Positions 53,519 to 62,282 of a stretch of 64,000 bases of DNA are shown piece by piece (the first letter of the stretch is position 1; every line of letters starts with the position of its first letter). The stretch covers positions 1-64,000 of the forward strand of contig DATKLE010000139.1 in the NCBI GenBank assembly GCA_035542575.1, in the 5' to 3' direction. Below the pieces are notes generated by a model. The model saw nothing but the letters and a program-made list of their open reading frames with translations, ran no database searches and was not told the DNA's origin. A program made the translations under genes and the position numbers. Source of the stretch: JAIQET01 sp035542575 (GTDB lineage: Bacteria; Acidobacteriota; Terriglobia; Terriglobales; Acidobacteriaceae).

Positions 53519-54949
53519 TCAAAAGCCCGACCCTGGGCCACCTGCCGCATGGAGTAGCGCATCGCGGTCGAGAACTACCCCCTCCAGAATGACCGCGCGA
53601 ATCTTGCGCGAATTCGTGATGTCCACGGTCGGGTCGGCGGCAAGAATCAGCAGGTCTGCTCTTCGCCCCTTTTCCACCAGCCCGAGTTCGTGCCATCCGA
53701 AGCGTGCAGCATAGTTGCTCGTGGCCGCGGCCAGAGCTTCCCGCGGGGTCAGACCCAAGCGCACAAGCAACTCCAGTTCCGTGTGCAGGGATATGCCTGG
53801 CATGGTGCCAAATGCGGGTGAAGCCGTGCCGGCGAGATTCAGCGGATGCGCCACCTGGAGGGCCCGATTGAGGGCAAAGAATTGTAGGTCGTCCGCTTTG
53901 GTGAGATGACGTGAGTCTTCGGGGCCAAAGTCCTTGGTTGCCTCCCCAGTTTCAGGGTCGGGAGGTTGATGGAGACCCTTCGGATCGAGAATAGAAGCGG
54001 CTGGTTCCTTCCAGAGATTTCTGTGGTTGGGCAATTGCAGGTAGCTGAGGCTCATCGTCGGCATCAGGGCGGCGCCGGAGGCAGCGATCTGCTTTGCATA
54101 GGCGGCGATACTCGGATCGGCGGGGTCAAGCTTCCTCAGATAGTCGTAGGACGGCGCCAAGGACGCGTCGGGGTCCCGGGCCAGTGGCTCTTGCAGGCGA
54201 GGAGGAATCAGACCCAGTTCATAGCGGCTCATATGCAGTAGCACGTCCACGCCGTCCTTGAGGCCGTCAGAGAAAGGTGTGTCAATGAACTCGCCATAGG
54301 TGACCCGTCCGAGACGGTGAGACTCTGCAATGACGAACTTTGTCCTTTCGGCGGACAGGTTATGACCGAGCAAAATCACCCGCGTCCCCAGGCGCGCAAG
54401 CTCCTCCAGCTCAGCTTTGGCCTCGCGTTCATCCAGTTCCACGAAATCATCCGCATTCTTTAGCTTGTTCTTCCACCGCGGCACACTCATGAGGAAGCTG
54501 TAGGCGTCCATCGAACCACCAAGGTCAAGCGGATAAATGTGCGGGCTGGGCCGGGCATCGAATTTCAGCATGCCGCGGGGCGGGTCCTGCAGGCCGACGA
54601 TCGCTGTGACTCCCATGTAAAGCCAGGCGTTGGCCTGTGCCTGACTGTTCAACCCCGCGAAGCCGTCAATCAACCCAGGAAGGATGTAAGCGCCCTTGTA
54701 GTCGAGGGTCCTCGCGTCTTTGGGAATCTTCACCGAGGCAGCGGGCCCAGCCGCCGCGATTTTTCCGCCTCGGATGACCACGACAGCGTTGGGAATATCG
54801 TGGGTGCTGCGACCGGAGTCGGAGACGTCGATCAACGTGGCGCCCACAATCGCGATAGCCGGTTGCGGCTTTGCACTCTGGGCACGACCCATCGGTTCAG
54901 CGCAGGAGAGCAGGAGAGCAAAGCCGACGGTCAGGGTGACAGTCTTCAT
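53519..54949 (-). CDS. Amidohydrolase-fold lipoprotein lacking metal ligands
   Basis: A 476-residue exported protein with a lipobox-like signal (FALLLSCAEP). It follows the exported imidazolonepropionase-like amidohydrolase layout: AIVGATLIDV, VVVIRGGKIAAAG, LDYKGAYILPGLID, and ELELLVRLGLTPREALAAAT near the end. However, the metal-binding HxH after LPGLID is absent (DGFAGLN), and the usual Asp near the end (AGTDA) is AGTAS. Other His positions also look weak. The protein is therefore probably a non-catalytic member or uses a different chemistry. It might act as a binding protein in the periplasm. Confidence 0.85.
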   Translation of the reverse strand: MKTVTLTVGFALLLSCAEPMGRAQSAKPQPAIAIVGATLIDVSDSGRSTHDIPNAVVVIRGGKIAAAGPAASVKIPKDARTLDYKGAYILPGLIDGFAGLNSQAQANAWLYMGVTAIVGLQDPPRGMLKFDARPSPHIYPLDLGGSMDAYSFLMSVPRWKNKLKNADDFVELDEREAKAELEELARLGTRVILLGHNLSAERTKFVIAESHRLGRVTYGEFIDTPFSDGLKDGVDVLLHMSRYELGLIPPRLQEPLARDPDASLAPSYDYLRKLDPADPSIAAYAKQIAASGAALMPTMSLSYLQLPNHRNLWKEPAASILDPKGLHQPPDPETGEATKDFGPEDSRHLTKADDLQFFALNRALQVAHPLNLAGTASPAFGTMPGISLHTELELLVRLGLTPREALAAATSNYAARFGWHELGLVEKGRRADLLILAADPTVDITNSRKIRAVILEGVVLDRDALLHAAGGPGSGF

Positions 54950-55083
54950 GGAAGTGCATTGTAGCTCTACACCGTTGAGTACTGTGAAGGTCGGGTGGCC
55001 GCAATTCGCGCGCTTTGCGAAGGTGTGGGACCGCGACCCCTACCTGACGGCTGGAATTCTCTCGGGCTTCATCGCGAGGATGC

Positions 55084-56304
55084 TCAAGTCTTGGTGGGAT
55101 CCGACACAACTCCTAGGAACAATAGGGCATTCGTTGTGCGATCACGAATCAAGAACACGAACGGCCGGTTCAATTCCAAATGAAAAGCGTTCTGAGCAGA
55201 GGCAATCCCTCCATACACTGCGCCCACGATGGACTCAGCGCTGGCGCGAATCCCCTGCCGATCCACTTGGAGGTCGGTTTTCTGTAAGACCTCAGTCAGA
55301 TGTGATTTCTTTATCCTGACCAACGGCCCTATATCTTCAAAGAGTCTTTTCATCCCCATCTTTTCGATTTGCGGACGGAGGTCTGCCTCAAATTGAAAAT
55401 GGAAGGTTGGCATTGTAACCACTCCGGGCTGCTTCTTGAGCGCTGCATCAACTGAATCTGGCGACTCAGCAAGGAGAGTTTCCAAATCATGCACGGACTT
55501 CCCTGGGCCGGGCAATACGGCAAGCATATACGCGTTGTTGCAAGGCAGAACCACAGCTTCGAAGGTCTCCGTTTTCGCGTACAGATAGCCGCTCAGTTCG
55601 CTGTCCAGCATTTCTACGTGCTTCAACCCTCCGGAAGCGGTCGTAAAGGCCCCCTCTCGCGGTTCACTCATGGAGAAAGTGTTGCCGCTCCATGCAGTCT
55701 GGAGGTGGCTGCCAGAGCTAATGAGAATGTCATCCTTACCCGAGATTTTGGGCAGGAGATCTCCAGAATGCCCAGCGCCTTTGAGGTCAGCCGTTGAAGG
55801 ATGCTGAAGGCCCGTGCTCTTGAAGTTGAGGCCGTAGTATTTCTCAGCGTCGCTAACGAAACGCGCCGACAGCGTTTCGTTGCCGCGGTAGAGCACATCG
55901 TTCGTAATCCAAGCTCCTTCCGGAGGGTAATGCAAGAAGCCGACGGTCTGTGATTTCCGTTTGGATGGAGATGGTTCCTGCTTCGGTTTCTCGAATGCTG
56001 CCAGCAACATGCGAACTGGAACACTAAGACGCGGATATTCTCCCCAGCCAAAAGCACCGGCGATCTCCTTCCGTACAGATTCGGGTCCACCTTCCGAATG
56101 AGTTTGGAGGGCGGCGAAGACAATCGTCAGCGAGAGGGGAGAGAGCACAATATTCCTCTCGGGCGTAGTTGTGTCGACAAGCAGAAGTAATCTCCTGCCA
56201 AACTGCTCGTTCCCTCGGATGAGATTGGGTAGGTCTCGCCCAAATTCCCCTTGGGCAAGCGATGGCAATGACGCTAGGAGTATTAGGAACAGGGTTCTGA
56301 GCAT
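55084..56304 (-). CDS. Secreted serpin
   Basis: A 406-residue protein with a signal peptide ending near SLAQG. It is a serpin across its length: NIVLSPLSLTIVFAALQTHS (helix B), WITNDVLYRG (strand 3A region), LPGPGKSVHDLE, and the C-terminal NRPFVFLIRDRTTNALLFLGVVSDP. The reactive loop lies before it. The hinge VDRQGIRASAESIVGAV differs from the inhibitory consensus (G-T-E-A-A-A-A-T): Ile replaces the small P14 residue and Glu sits near P9. It could be a weak inhibitor or a non-inhibitory serpin. A role in guarding against extracellular proteases is inferred. Lower-GC codon use than its neighbours suggests transfer. Confidence 0.88.
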   Translation of the reverse strand: MLRTLFLILLASLPSLAQGEFGRDLPNLIRGNEQFGRRLLLLVDTTTPERNIVLSPLSLTIVFAALQTHSEGGPESVRKEIAGAFGWGEYPRLSVPVRMLLAAFEKPKQEPSPSKRKSQTVGFLHYPPEGAWITNDVLYRGNETLSARFVSDAEKYYGLNFKSTGLQHPSTADLKGAGHSGDLLPKISGKDDILISSGSHLQTAWSGNTFSMSEPREGAFTTASGGLKHVEMLDSELSGYLYAKTETFEAVVLPCNNAYMLAVLPGPGKSVHDLETLLAESPDSVDAALKKQPGVVTMPTFHFQFEADLRPQIEKMGMKRLFEDIGPLVRIKKSHLTEVLQKTDLQVDRQGIRASAESIVGAVYGGIASAQNAFHLELNRPFVFLIRDRTTNALLFLGVVSDPTKT

Positions 56305-56424
56305 GTCTCACTTTACGCTGGATGCAGAGCAGTTTCTATAATTGTTGAAACGAGTAAGCACTATCAACCGCCAAGCGCATCCAACGTTTATATTGTTTGG
56401 ACCAAGATTGCGAAAGGCACACCC

Positions 56425-57675
56425 TTGAAACGACGCGTAGTCATCACCGGCATGGGCGCAGTCAGCCCCAACGGCGTTGGCAACGCCGCCTTTGCCGACG
56501 GCATTCTTGCCGGGCGCAGCGGCGTGCGGCGCATTTCGCGCTTCGACCCCAGCGAAATTCCCGTCCAGATCGCCGGCGAAGTCCGCGATTTCGACGAACT
56601 GGCCTGGGTGGAAAAGCGTGAGCGCAAACACGTGTCCCGCGTCTTGCCGCTGGCGGTGGCCGCGAGCACGGAGGCCCTGCGCGAAGCTGGCGTTGATCCC
56701 GCTTCCATGTCCCTCGAAGCCAAGCGGCGTTTTGGCGTGATTCTCGGCTCCGGCGGCGGCTCGCAGGAGTTTACCGAGGAGCAATATCGCCTGTTTTTCC
56801 ATCAGCAGTACAAGCAGATGAGCCTGTTCTGCGTGCCCACCGGGGTGATGGGGACACTGTCCAGCGAGCTTAGCGTGCGCTTTGGCCTCCGCGGGGCCAG
56901 CCACGTGGTGACCACGGGCTGCACCTCGTCCACCGACGCGCTGGGCTATTCCCTGCGGCAGATTCAATCCGGCCGGCTGGACATGGTGCTGAGCGGCGGC
57001 GCCGACGCGCCCATCGCGCTCGGCATCGTCAAGGGATTCATCCTGATGAAGATTATGACCGACTCCTGGAACCATGCCCCCGAACGCGGCTCGCGGCCGT
57101 TTTCCGTGGACCGCGACGGCTTCGTACTGGCCGAGGGCGCGTGGATGTTCGTGCTGGAGGAATACGAACATGCGCGGGCGCGGGGCGCAAAGCCGCTGGC
57201 GGAGATTTGCGGGTATGGCTCGACCTGCGAGGCGTTTCACCGTGTGCGCTTGCAGGAGTGCGGCGAAGAGCCGGCCCGGGCCATCGAGCTGGCGATGAAG
57301 CAGGCGGGGATTGGCCCACAGGATGTTCACTATGTGAATTTGCATGGAACGTCCACGCAATTGAACGACCGCATCGAGACGCGGGCGCTGAAGCTGGCGC
57401 TGGGCGAACACGCGCGCAACGTCCCGATGTCGGCCTTGAAGTCGCAGATTGGGCATCCTCAGGGGGCGTGCGGGGCGGCGGGAGTGGCCGCGACTCTTGT
57501 CGCCATGCAGCGGGGACAGATTCCGCCTACCATCAACCTGGAAACGCCCGATCCGGACTGCGACCTCGATTATGTGCCCGATGCTGGGCGTATGAAAGCC
57601 ATCGAGCACGCGGTGTGCAACTGCATCGCCTTCGGGTCGAAGAATTCGGCGCTGGTGCTGCGGAGAGTCGCTTAG
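56425..57675 (+). CDS. Beta-ketoacyl-ACP synthase (FabF-like)
   Basis: A 416-residue condensing enzyme from TTG 56425, with GAAAGG upstream. The Cys-His-His triad is visible: Cys in TTGCTSSTDALG, His in NLHGTSTQLND, and His in KSQIGHPQGACGAAG, with the usual Lys. The N-terminal VVITGMGAVSPNGVG is typical. It extends acyl chains by malonyl-ACP condensation. There is no acpP, fabG or other fab gene next to it, and the sequence is divergent (QIGHPQGACG), so it may serve a secondary lipid or polyketide-like product rather than housekeeping fatty acids. Confidence 0.92.
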   Translation: MKRRVVITGMGAVSPNGVGNAAFADGILAGRSGVRRISRFDPSEIPVQIAGEVRDFDELAWVEKRERKHVSRVLPLAVAASTEALREAGVDPASMSLEAKRRFGVILGSGGGSQEFTEEQYRLFFHQQYKQMSLFCVPTGVMGTLSSELSVRFGLRGASHVVTTGCTSSTDALGYSLRQIQSGRLDMVLSGGADAPIALGIVKGFILMKIMTDSWNHAPERGSRPFSVDRDGFVLAEGAWMFVLEEYEHARARGAKPLAEICGYGSTCEAFHRVRLQECGEEPARAIELAMKQAGIGPQDVHYVNLHGTSTQLNDRIETRALKLALGEHARNVPMSALKSQIGHPQGACGAAGVAATLVAMQRGQIPPTINLETPDPDCDLDYVPDAGRMKAIEHAVCNCIAFGSKNSALVLRRVA

Positions 57676-57699
57676 CAGCGGGTTTCTTTCGTTCCGCGA

Positions 57700-57844
57700 G
57701 GCGTCATCCTGAGGTGGGCGTCAGCCCGCCGAAGGATCGGGCGTGGGCTGGCAGGAACCTGGGTTTATGCCCATACTGAACCTCGTGCCGCTTCACGCAG
57801 GATCCCTCGCCCGGCTGAACGGCGCCGGGCCTCGGGATGACGCC
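57700..57844. repeat. MITE/BIME-like element with perfect 10-base inverted ends
   Basis: GGCGTCATCC (57700-57709) and GGATGACGCC (57835-57844) are perfect inverted termini of a 145-base unit. Inside, the left arm has GGGC-GTCA-GCCC before GAAGGATC, and the right arm has CTCGCCCGG, CTGAAC and GGCGCCGGG. This is the cleanest copy of the family at 4209-4335 and 4383-4531. Confidence 0.8.
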
Positions 57845-57889
57845 ATCCCTGGGGAAATTCGGTAGTAAAGAACGAGAGGTAGAAATCTC

Positions 57890-58369
57890 ATGGAAAAATT
57901 GTCCGGCACGATCACGCAGAGCTTTGCTGAGCGATACAACTCCCTGGCCGACAAGGTACGCGAGCTGGCAGGGCCTCTCACCGAGGAACAGTTTTGGCGC
58001 AAGCCCTTCCCCTTCGGCAACAGCTTCGGGCACCTCGTGCTCCATCTGACCGGCAACCTCAATTACTACATCGGCGCGCAGGTGGCAGGCACGGAGTATG
58101 TGCGCGACCGCGACCGGGAGTTCACCGAACCGAAGCACCCGCCCAAAAAGGAAGTGATGGGGCGCTTCGATGAAGCCATCGGTGTGGTCCTGCAGGCCAT
58201 CCGGAAGCAATCGGCGGAGGACTGGTCTCGGGCTTATACGGCGTTGCGCGAGGACGATGCCGGCAACCGCTTCAACATCTTTCTGCGCTGTGCAACCCAC
58301 CTTCATCATCATGTGGGACAGATGATGTATTTGTGCTTTGAGCTGAAGCGGCAAGACACGGGACGCTAG
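57890..58369 (+). CDS. DinB-family four-helix metal-binding protein
   Basis: A 159-residue protein of the DinB/YfiT fold. The three metal-ligand His positions are plausible: His in FGHLVLHLTGNLNYYIG, and HHH in THLHHHVGQMMYL near the C-terminus. Some members are thiol transferases using bacillithiol or mycothiol or are hydrolases; many are uncharacterised. The start follows a GAGAGG site. The gene comes directly after the repeat element and stands alone between two transcription units. Confidence 0.88.
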   Translation: MEKLSGTITQSFAERYNSLADKVRELAGPLTEEQFWRKPFPFGNSFGHLVLHLTGNLNYYIGAQVAGTEYVRDRDREFTEPKHPPKKEVMGRFDEAIGVVLQAIRKQSAEDWSRAYTALREDDAGNRFNIFLRCATHLHHHVGQMMYLCFELKRQDTGR

Positions 58370-58486
58370 AATCTCGTCGACTGCGGCCGCGTTTGAAGGC
58401 GCGCCAAACCAAGAGCCCTTGCCGCATCGCTAAAGCGATTCCCTGATACGAAACTTTGCCTCTTTGCGCGGTCTTCCAGATTGGCG

Positions 58487-59254
58487 TCACGTCAGCAGGT
58501 GCAGCACCGTCTGCTCCACCTTGGGCCAGGCGACGGAATGCGGGTCAATCAAGTCAAAGTGCCCGGCGCGGGAGATCTCCAGCAGGTGCACATCTTCTCC
58601 CTGCTGCTTCTTCTTCTCCGCGTAGCTGTGGCTGAAATCCGGGGGGACCACGTCATCTGCGAGGCCGTGAATCAACCATTGTGTGGCATGCTTGATGGCA
58701 AGCTCCATGGGGTCCGCGTCGCGGTAGTGTTCGGGCACGTCCTGGGGCTTGCCCCCGAGAAACTCCACCACCGCGTCGTTGCTCAGGTGCTGCTCCCAGG
58801 CGCGCTGCAGATCGACAACCCCGGCCAGTGAAAGCACGCGCTTGAGCTTCGGCTCATGCGCAGCCAGACAGAGCGCCAGCTGCCCGCCGGCGGAGTGGCC
58901 CATGACCAGAGTTTTTTCCGCATTCAGGTTGTAGCGCTTCGCGATCTGCGGCAGGAAGCGATAGCCCTTCCCGATGTCCTCGAAGGTGCCCGGCCATCCT
59001 CCACCCTCGTTACCCACACGGCGATATTCCAGGTTCCAGGTAGCCAGGCCCTTGGCCGTGAGGGCCGCGCAGAGATGTCCGGCGTGGGCAAGGTCGTAGC
59101 GCGCGCGCCAGAAGCCGCCATGGATGTTCATCACCACCGGAAAGGGCGCCTTGCCTTTGGGTAGACGCAGATCACCGAACTGGTTGCGGTCCGTGCCGTA
59201 AGGCAAACGCGCATCCGCCGGCGGTGGCGGGAGAGTGAGAATGTCGTCGGACAT
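58487..59254 (-). CDS. Alpha/beta hydrolase (BD-FAE/kynurenine-formamidase-like)
   Basis: A 255-residue hydrolase with the oxyanion HGG motif (MNIHGGFWRA), the nucleophile in GHSAGGQLAL, Asp in LADDVVPP and His in RAGHFDLIDP. No signal peptide. This HGG-plus-GHSAGG combination is typical of BD-FAE esterases and kynurenine-formamidase-like enzymes. No tryptophan-catabolism gene is near, so esterase is the safer call. It is divergent from the ABM-like gene. Confidence 0.9.
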   Translation of the reverse strand: MSDDILTLPPPPADARLPYGTDRNQFGDLRLPKGKAPFPVVMNIHGGFWRARYDLAHAGHLCAALTAKGLATWNLEYRRVGNEGGGWPGTFEDIGKGYRFLPQIAKRYNLNAEKTLVMGHSAGGQLALCLAAHEPKLKRVLSLAGVVDLQRAWEQHLSNDAVVEFLGGKPQDVPEHYRDADPMELAIKHATQWLIHGLADDVVPPDFSHSYAEKKKQQGEDVHLLEISRAGHFDLIDPHSVAWPKVEQTVLHLLT

Positions 59255-59559
59255 TTGAGGTGCATTCTAACCCTCTTTGCGTGGGCCCACTGCACTCTTC
59301 GCTATGAAGCGGCTGAACCGAGCCGCGAACAAAGGGAAGGACAGGGCAAGCACCCGACCCCAAAATGGGAAAGCTTGGCAAACCGGATTTTTCAGATTAG
59401 GACGCTATCACAGCGGCACAGTGTCGAACGTCACGGCAATTCCGCCTGCCTGGGCCTATGGTTCCTATGTTCAAACAATGTGCTTCTGAATCCCCCGCTC
59501 CCGGCGGGGCAGTAGTCCTCTACCCTGACAAACCTGAAGAACGAAAGGAGAATTCCCCC

Positions 59560-59883
59560 ATGTTTGCACGTATCCTGCAGCTCGTTCCCAAGATCGAGAA
59601 GCAAGAGGAGCTCATCCGGGTCATCAAGAAAGATATTCTGCCCATCCTGAAAAAGCAGACCGGGTTCCTGGAGATCCTCCCCTTCGTCCCTGAGATCAGG
59701 AACGAGCACGTCGTGATGGTCAGCCTGTGGAATGAGAAGAAGGATTTTGAGCGCTATGAGCGCGAGTCGTTCCACAAGGTGCAGGAGATGCTGCAGCCTT
59801 ATCTGAGCTCTCCCATCACTTGGAAGCTCTACATGGTCGAGACCACTCTCTGTGAGCACTTCGAGAAGGCCCTGACCGTTTAG
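59560..59883 (+). CDS. ABM-like dimeric alpha-beta barrel protein
   Basis: A 107-residue protein from ATG 59560 (AAAGGAG nine bases upstream); longer frames upstream are not conserved-looking. The pattern ARILQLVPKIEKQEELIRVIKK, TGFLEILPFV and VVMVSLWNEKKDFERYE fits the antibiotic-biosynthesis-monooxygenase-like ferredoxin fold. These proteins dimerise and act as monooxygenases, heme-degrading enzymes or stress proteins. The usual Asn-Trp-His heme or substrate residues are not obvious, so the activity is open. A clear terminator follows at 59908. Confidence 0.82.
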   Translation: MFARILQLVPKIEKQEELIRVIKKDILPILKKQTGFLEILPFVPEIRNEHVVMVSLWNEKKDFERYERESFHKVQEMLQPYLSSPITWKLYMVETTLCEHFEKALTV

Positions 59884-59907
59884 GCGCAGCGCAACGAAGA
59901 ATGTCTG

Positions 59908-59940
59908 GCCGAAGCAGCCAGGGGTTGCTTCGGCTTTTGC
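59908..59940 (+). terminator. Rho-independent terminator
   Basis: GCCGAAGCA (59908-59916) pairs perfectly with TGCTTCGGC (59926-59934), followed by TTTTGCTTT. It closes the ABM-like gene, 25 bases past its stop. Confidence 0.88.
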
Positions 59941-59998
59941 TTTCCACCCTGCTTGCACGGCGCCTCAGCAACGCCCAAGAGCGCAGGAAGGGGCTCGA

Positions 59999-60241
59999 TT
60001 AATGCTCCTTCAGCTTCAGCTTGGACTTGTTTTCCTCCAGGAATTGGCGAAGTCTCTCAGAGACCTCCAGCAGCCGCATCCACTGTTCGTAGTAGAGGGT
60101 GACCGGAAAGCGGCCCAGGCCGTACACGCTGACGCCGCCTTTTTCACTGACGCGGAATTCCAGGCTGCCGGCGCGGCGTGGGCCCTGCTTCTCCAGTTCC
60201 GCCAGACGCGCTTTCAGTTCTTCATAGGTTGGTTCGGCCAT
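59999..60241 (-). CDS. Small conserved hypothetical protein (80 aa)
   Basis: An 80-residue soluble protein starting MAEPTYEELKARLAELEKQ (helix) with a beta hairpin in the middle (LEFRVSEKGGVSVYGLGRFPVTLYYEQW) and a final basic helix (LRQFLEENKSKLKLKEH). The central segment looks like a small conserved sheet found in short uncharacterised proteins of acidobacteria and planctomycetes. No function is assignable. It lies 99 bases downstream of the PRC-MgtE_N-CBS gene on the same strand. Confidence 0.72.
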   Translation of the reverse strand: MAEPTYEELKARLAELEKQGPRRAGSLEFRVSEKGGVSVYGLGRFPVTLYYEQWMRLLEVSERLRQFLEENKSKLKLKEH

Positions 60242-60340
60242 GACAATACCTCGGAGGATGACGTTGTGCGTACATCATAGGGGCTGGGGCCCAGTTCGTC
60301 GAGCGTGTACGACTCGCCCCCGGGATGCAGCGGTGGCAGA

Positions 60341-61582
60341 TCACAGCTTTGACCGTAGCAGGCTGATGACGTCGTCGGACGTAATCACGCCGATCAGTTT
60401 TTGGCTATCGTCCACCACCGGCAAAGTCAGCAAGTTGTACTTGTCGAACAATTCCGCAAACTCCTTTTCCCCTGCCCCTTCCGGACAGGAGATCAGAGGC
60501 TCCTGGGTCAGCGACAGCAGGGGGTCAGGGGGCGAGGCCAGCACCAGCCGGGCCAAGGGGACGGCGCCCACGAGAGTGCCCCGCGAATCCACCAAGTACA
60601 TCGTGCTCACGGTTTCGACCCCGCCTTCAAAGCGACGCAAGGCTTCCACCGCATCATGCGCCGTGGCGTTCAGGCTGAGCGCCAGGTACTCGGTGTTCAT
60701 CCGCCCGGCCGCCGTGTTCTCCTTGAACTCCAGGAGTTCAACCATCTCCTTGCGCTCCTGGGGCTCCATCTCCAGCAGGATTTCCGAGGTACGCTCCTCC
60801 GGTAGGTCGGCCAGGAGGTCGGCGGCGGCGTCGGGCCCCATCTCTTCCACAATATCGGCGGCGCGTTCCGAATCCAGCGATTCCACGATCGCCTTCTGCA
60901 CTTTGGGCTTCACTTCCTCTAAAGCCTCGGCCGCCACTTCCTCGTCCAGGGTCTCAAACACGGCTTCGCGCTCGTCCGGAGCCAGCTCTTCCACGATGTC
61001 GGCGATGTCGGCCGGGTGCAGCTTCGCCAGGCGCTCATGGGAGATCTTGAGTTTCACTCGCCGCGCGGGATCAGTCTCAATCAGGTCCACGAAATCCCAG
61101 GGAATACTGCGGGGCGGGATCTTTTGCAGCAGCGCCCGCAAGGCGACAAAGGGCACTACTCCTTTCAGCAGCCGGCGCACCGCCCCCCGGGTTCCCACGT
61201 CAACCGAACCGATCTTCAGCACCGGGCGTTCGCCCACCACTTCCTGGTTCAGGTCCACGTCATTGACGCGCACCACCTTGCGCCCGTGCACATCAATCAC
61301 CTGCTGGTCCAGCAGGTCGCGCTCCAGCAACAGCAGGCCCTCGGACCCGCCGTTGACGGGCCATTCGGCCGAGGCGGTGGTGGCGCGGATGCCTCCGTTG
61401 ATCGAAGCCACCGCACTGAACGGCAGGACGCGGTCTCCCCCTTTTGTGCGGACGATCACCACCGCGATGCGCGCCCGGTCTTCCTGTGGCGCCAGGGCCA
61501 GCTCGCGCACACGTCCACGCTGGCTTCCGCTGCTGTCGAACACCGGCGCACCCAGTAGTTCGGTAAGGGCAACCGTGGACAT
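60341..61582 (-). CDS. PRC-barrel + MgtE_N + two CBS domains, soluble
   Basis: A 413-residue protein from ATG 61582; a TTG 18 bases upstream is possible. Residues 1-165 hold one or two PRC-barrel segments (LLGAPVFDSSGSQRGRVREL, HGRKVVRVNDVDL). Residues 185-290 are an MgtE N-terminal superhelix (LHPADIADIVEELAPDER, repeated DIVEEMGPDAAADLLADLP). The rest is a CBS pair (AGRMNTEYLALSLNATAHDAVE, KLIGVITSDDVISLL). The MgtE membrane channel domain is missing, so this is the magnesium-sensing cytosolic half used by itself, probably to gate a separate transporter. No such transporter is visible beside it. Confidence 0.88.
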   Translation of the reverse strand: MSTVALTELLGAPVFDSSGSQRGRVRELALAPQEDRARIAVVIVRTKGGDRVLPFSAVASINGGIRATTASAEWPVNGGSEGLLLLERDLLDQQVIDVHGRKVVRVNDVDLNQEVVGERPVLKIGSVDVGTRGAVRRLLKGVVPFVALRALLQKIPPRSIPWDFVDLIETDPARRVKLKISHERLAKLHPADIADIVEELAPDEREAVFETLDEEVAAEALEEVKPKVQKAIVESLDSERAADIVEEMGPDAAADLLADLPEERTSEILLEMEPQERKEMVELLEFKENTAAGRMNTEYLALSLNATAHDAVEALRRFEGGVETVSTMYLVDSRGTLVGAVPLARLVLASPPDPLLSLTQEPLISCPEGAGEKEFAELFDKYNLLTLPVVDDSQKLIGVITSDDVISLLRSKL

Positions 61583-61835
61583 CACCCTGAGAATACTCAA
61601 CTGTCCAAGCAGAAGCTAGGAGGGTCTTACGCTTTTTTACCGGGCCGCGGTCTCACCGCGGCAGTGCAGTATCGGCGACTCCGAGGCATTCCCGCGCTGG
61701 CATGCCCCGGCTTGCGCGTTGACATTTGTACGCGGAGGCGCGAAACTACCGGATTCGCCCACCCCCTGCTTTCTCCAGCAGCAGCGAGGGCGGCGGAGGC
61801 TTCGGGCAGCAGCTTTATTCGCCAAAATCTTTACC

Positions 61836-62282
61836 ATGACCGACCACCGGGTCTCCTACACGCTGGATTCGACGTTGGAGACCGTCGACAGCGCCGAGCA
61901 AACAGCCAGCCGCATCGCGGCCGAGACCGGTTTCGATGAAGACGAAGTTATGCAGATTGCCATGGCAGTGCGGGAGGCGGCGGTCAATGCCGTGCTCCAC
62001 GGAAACGCCTACGATCCCGGCAAGAAGGTCAGGGTCGATTTTGAAAGGACCGTTCACGACCTGGTCATTACCATCCGTGATCAGGGCAAAGGCCTGGACC
62101 TGAGCAAGATTCCCGACCCCCTGGCGCCGGAGAACCTGCTGAAAACGTCAGGGCGGGGCATTTTTCTTATCCGCTCGTTCATGGATGAGGTGCACATCCA
62201 CCCATCCCAGACGGGCACCGAAATCAAACTCGTCAAGCACGTCCACGGCCAGACCGCGGGCGGCAAGGAGGCTTCCCAGTGA
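61836..62282 (+). CDS. RsbW-like anti-sigma factor / ATP-binding kinase
   Basis: A 148-residue HATPase_c protein from ATG 61836. The N-box is MQIAMAVREAAVNAVLHGNAY and the G-boxes are DQGKGLDLSKIPDP and GRGIFLIRSFMDEV, the pattern of serine kinases of the RsbW/SpoIIAB group (GHKL fold without a His-kinase domain). Such proteins bind a sigma factor and phosphorylate a STAS-domain antagonist. The next gene encodes exactly such a STAS protein and overlaps by four bases. No sigma factor gene is beside them, so the target is unknown. Confidence 0.92.
   Translation: MTDHRVSYTLDSTLETVDSAEQTASRIAAETGFDEDEVMQIAMAVREAAVNAVLHGNAYDPGKKVRVDFERTVHDLVITIRDQGKGLDLSKIPDPLAPENLLKTSGRGIFLIRSFMDEVHIHPSQTGTEIKLVKHVHGQTAGGKEASQ

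Noticed and set aside
56308..57609. Minus-strand frame of 433 codons
   Set aside because: Antisense to the FabF-like gene, which has an intact Cys-His-His triad.
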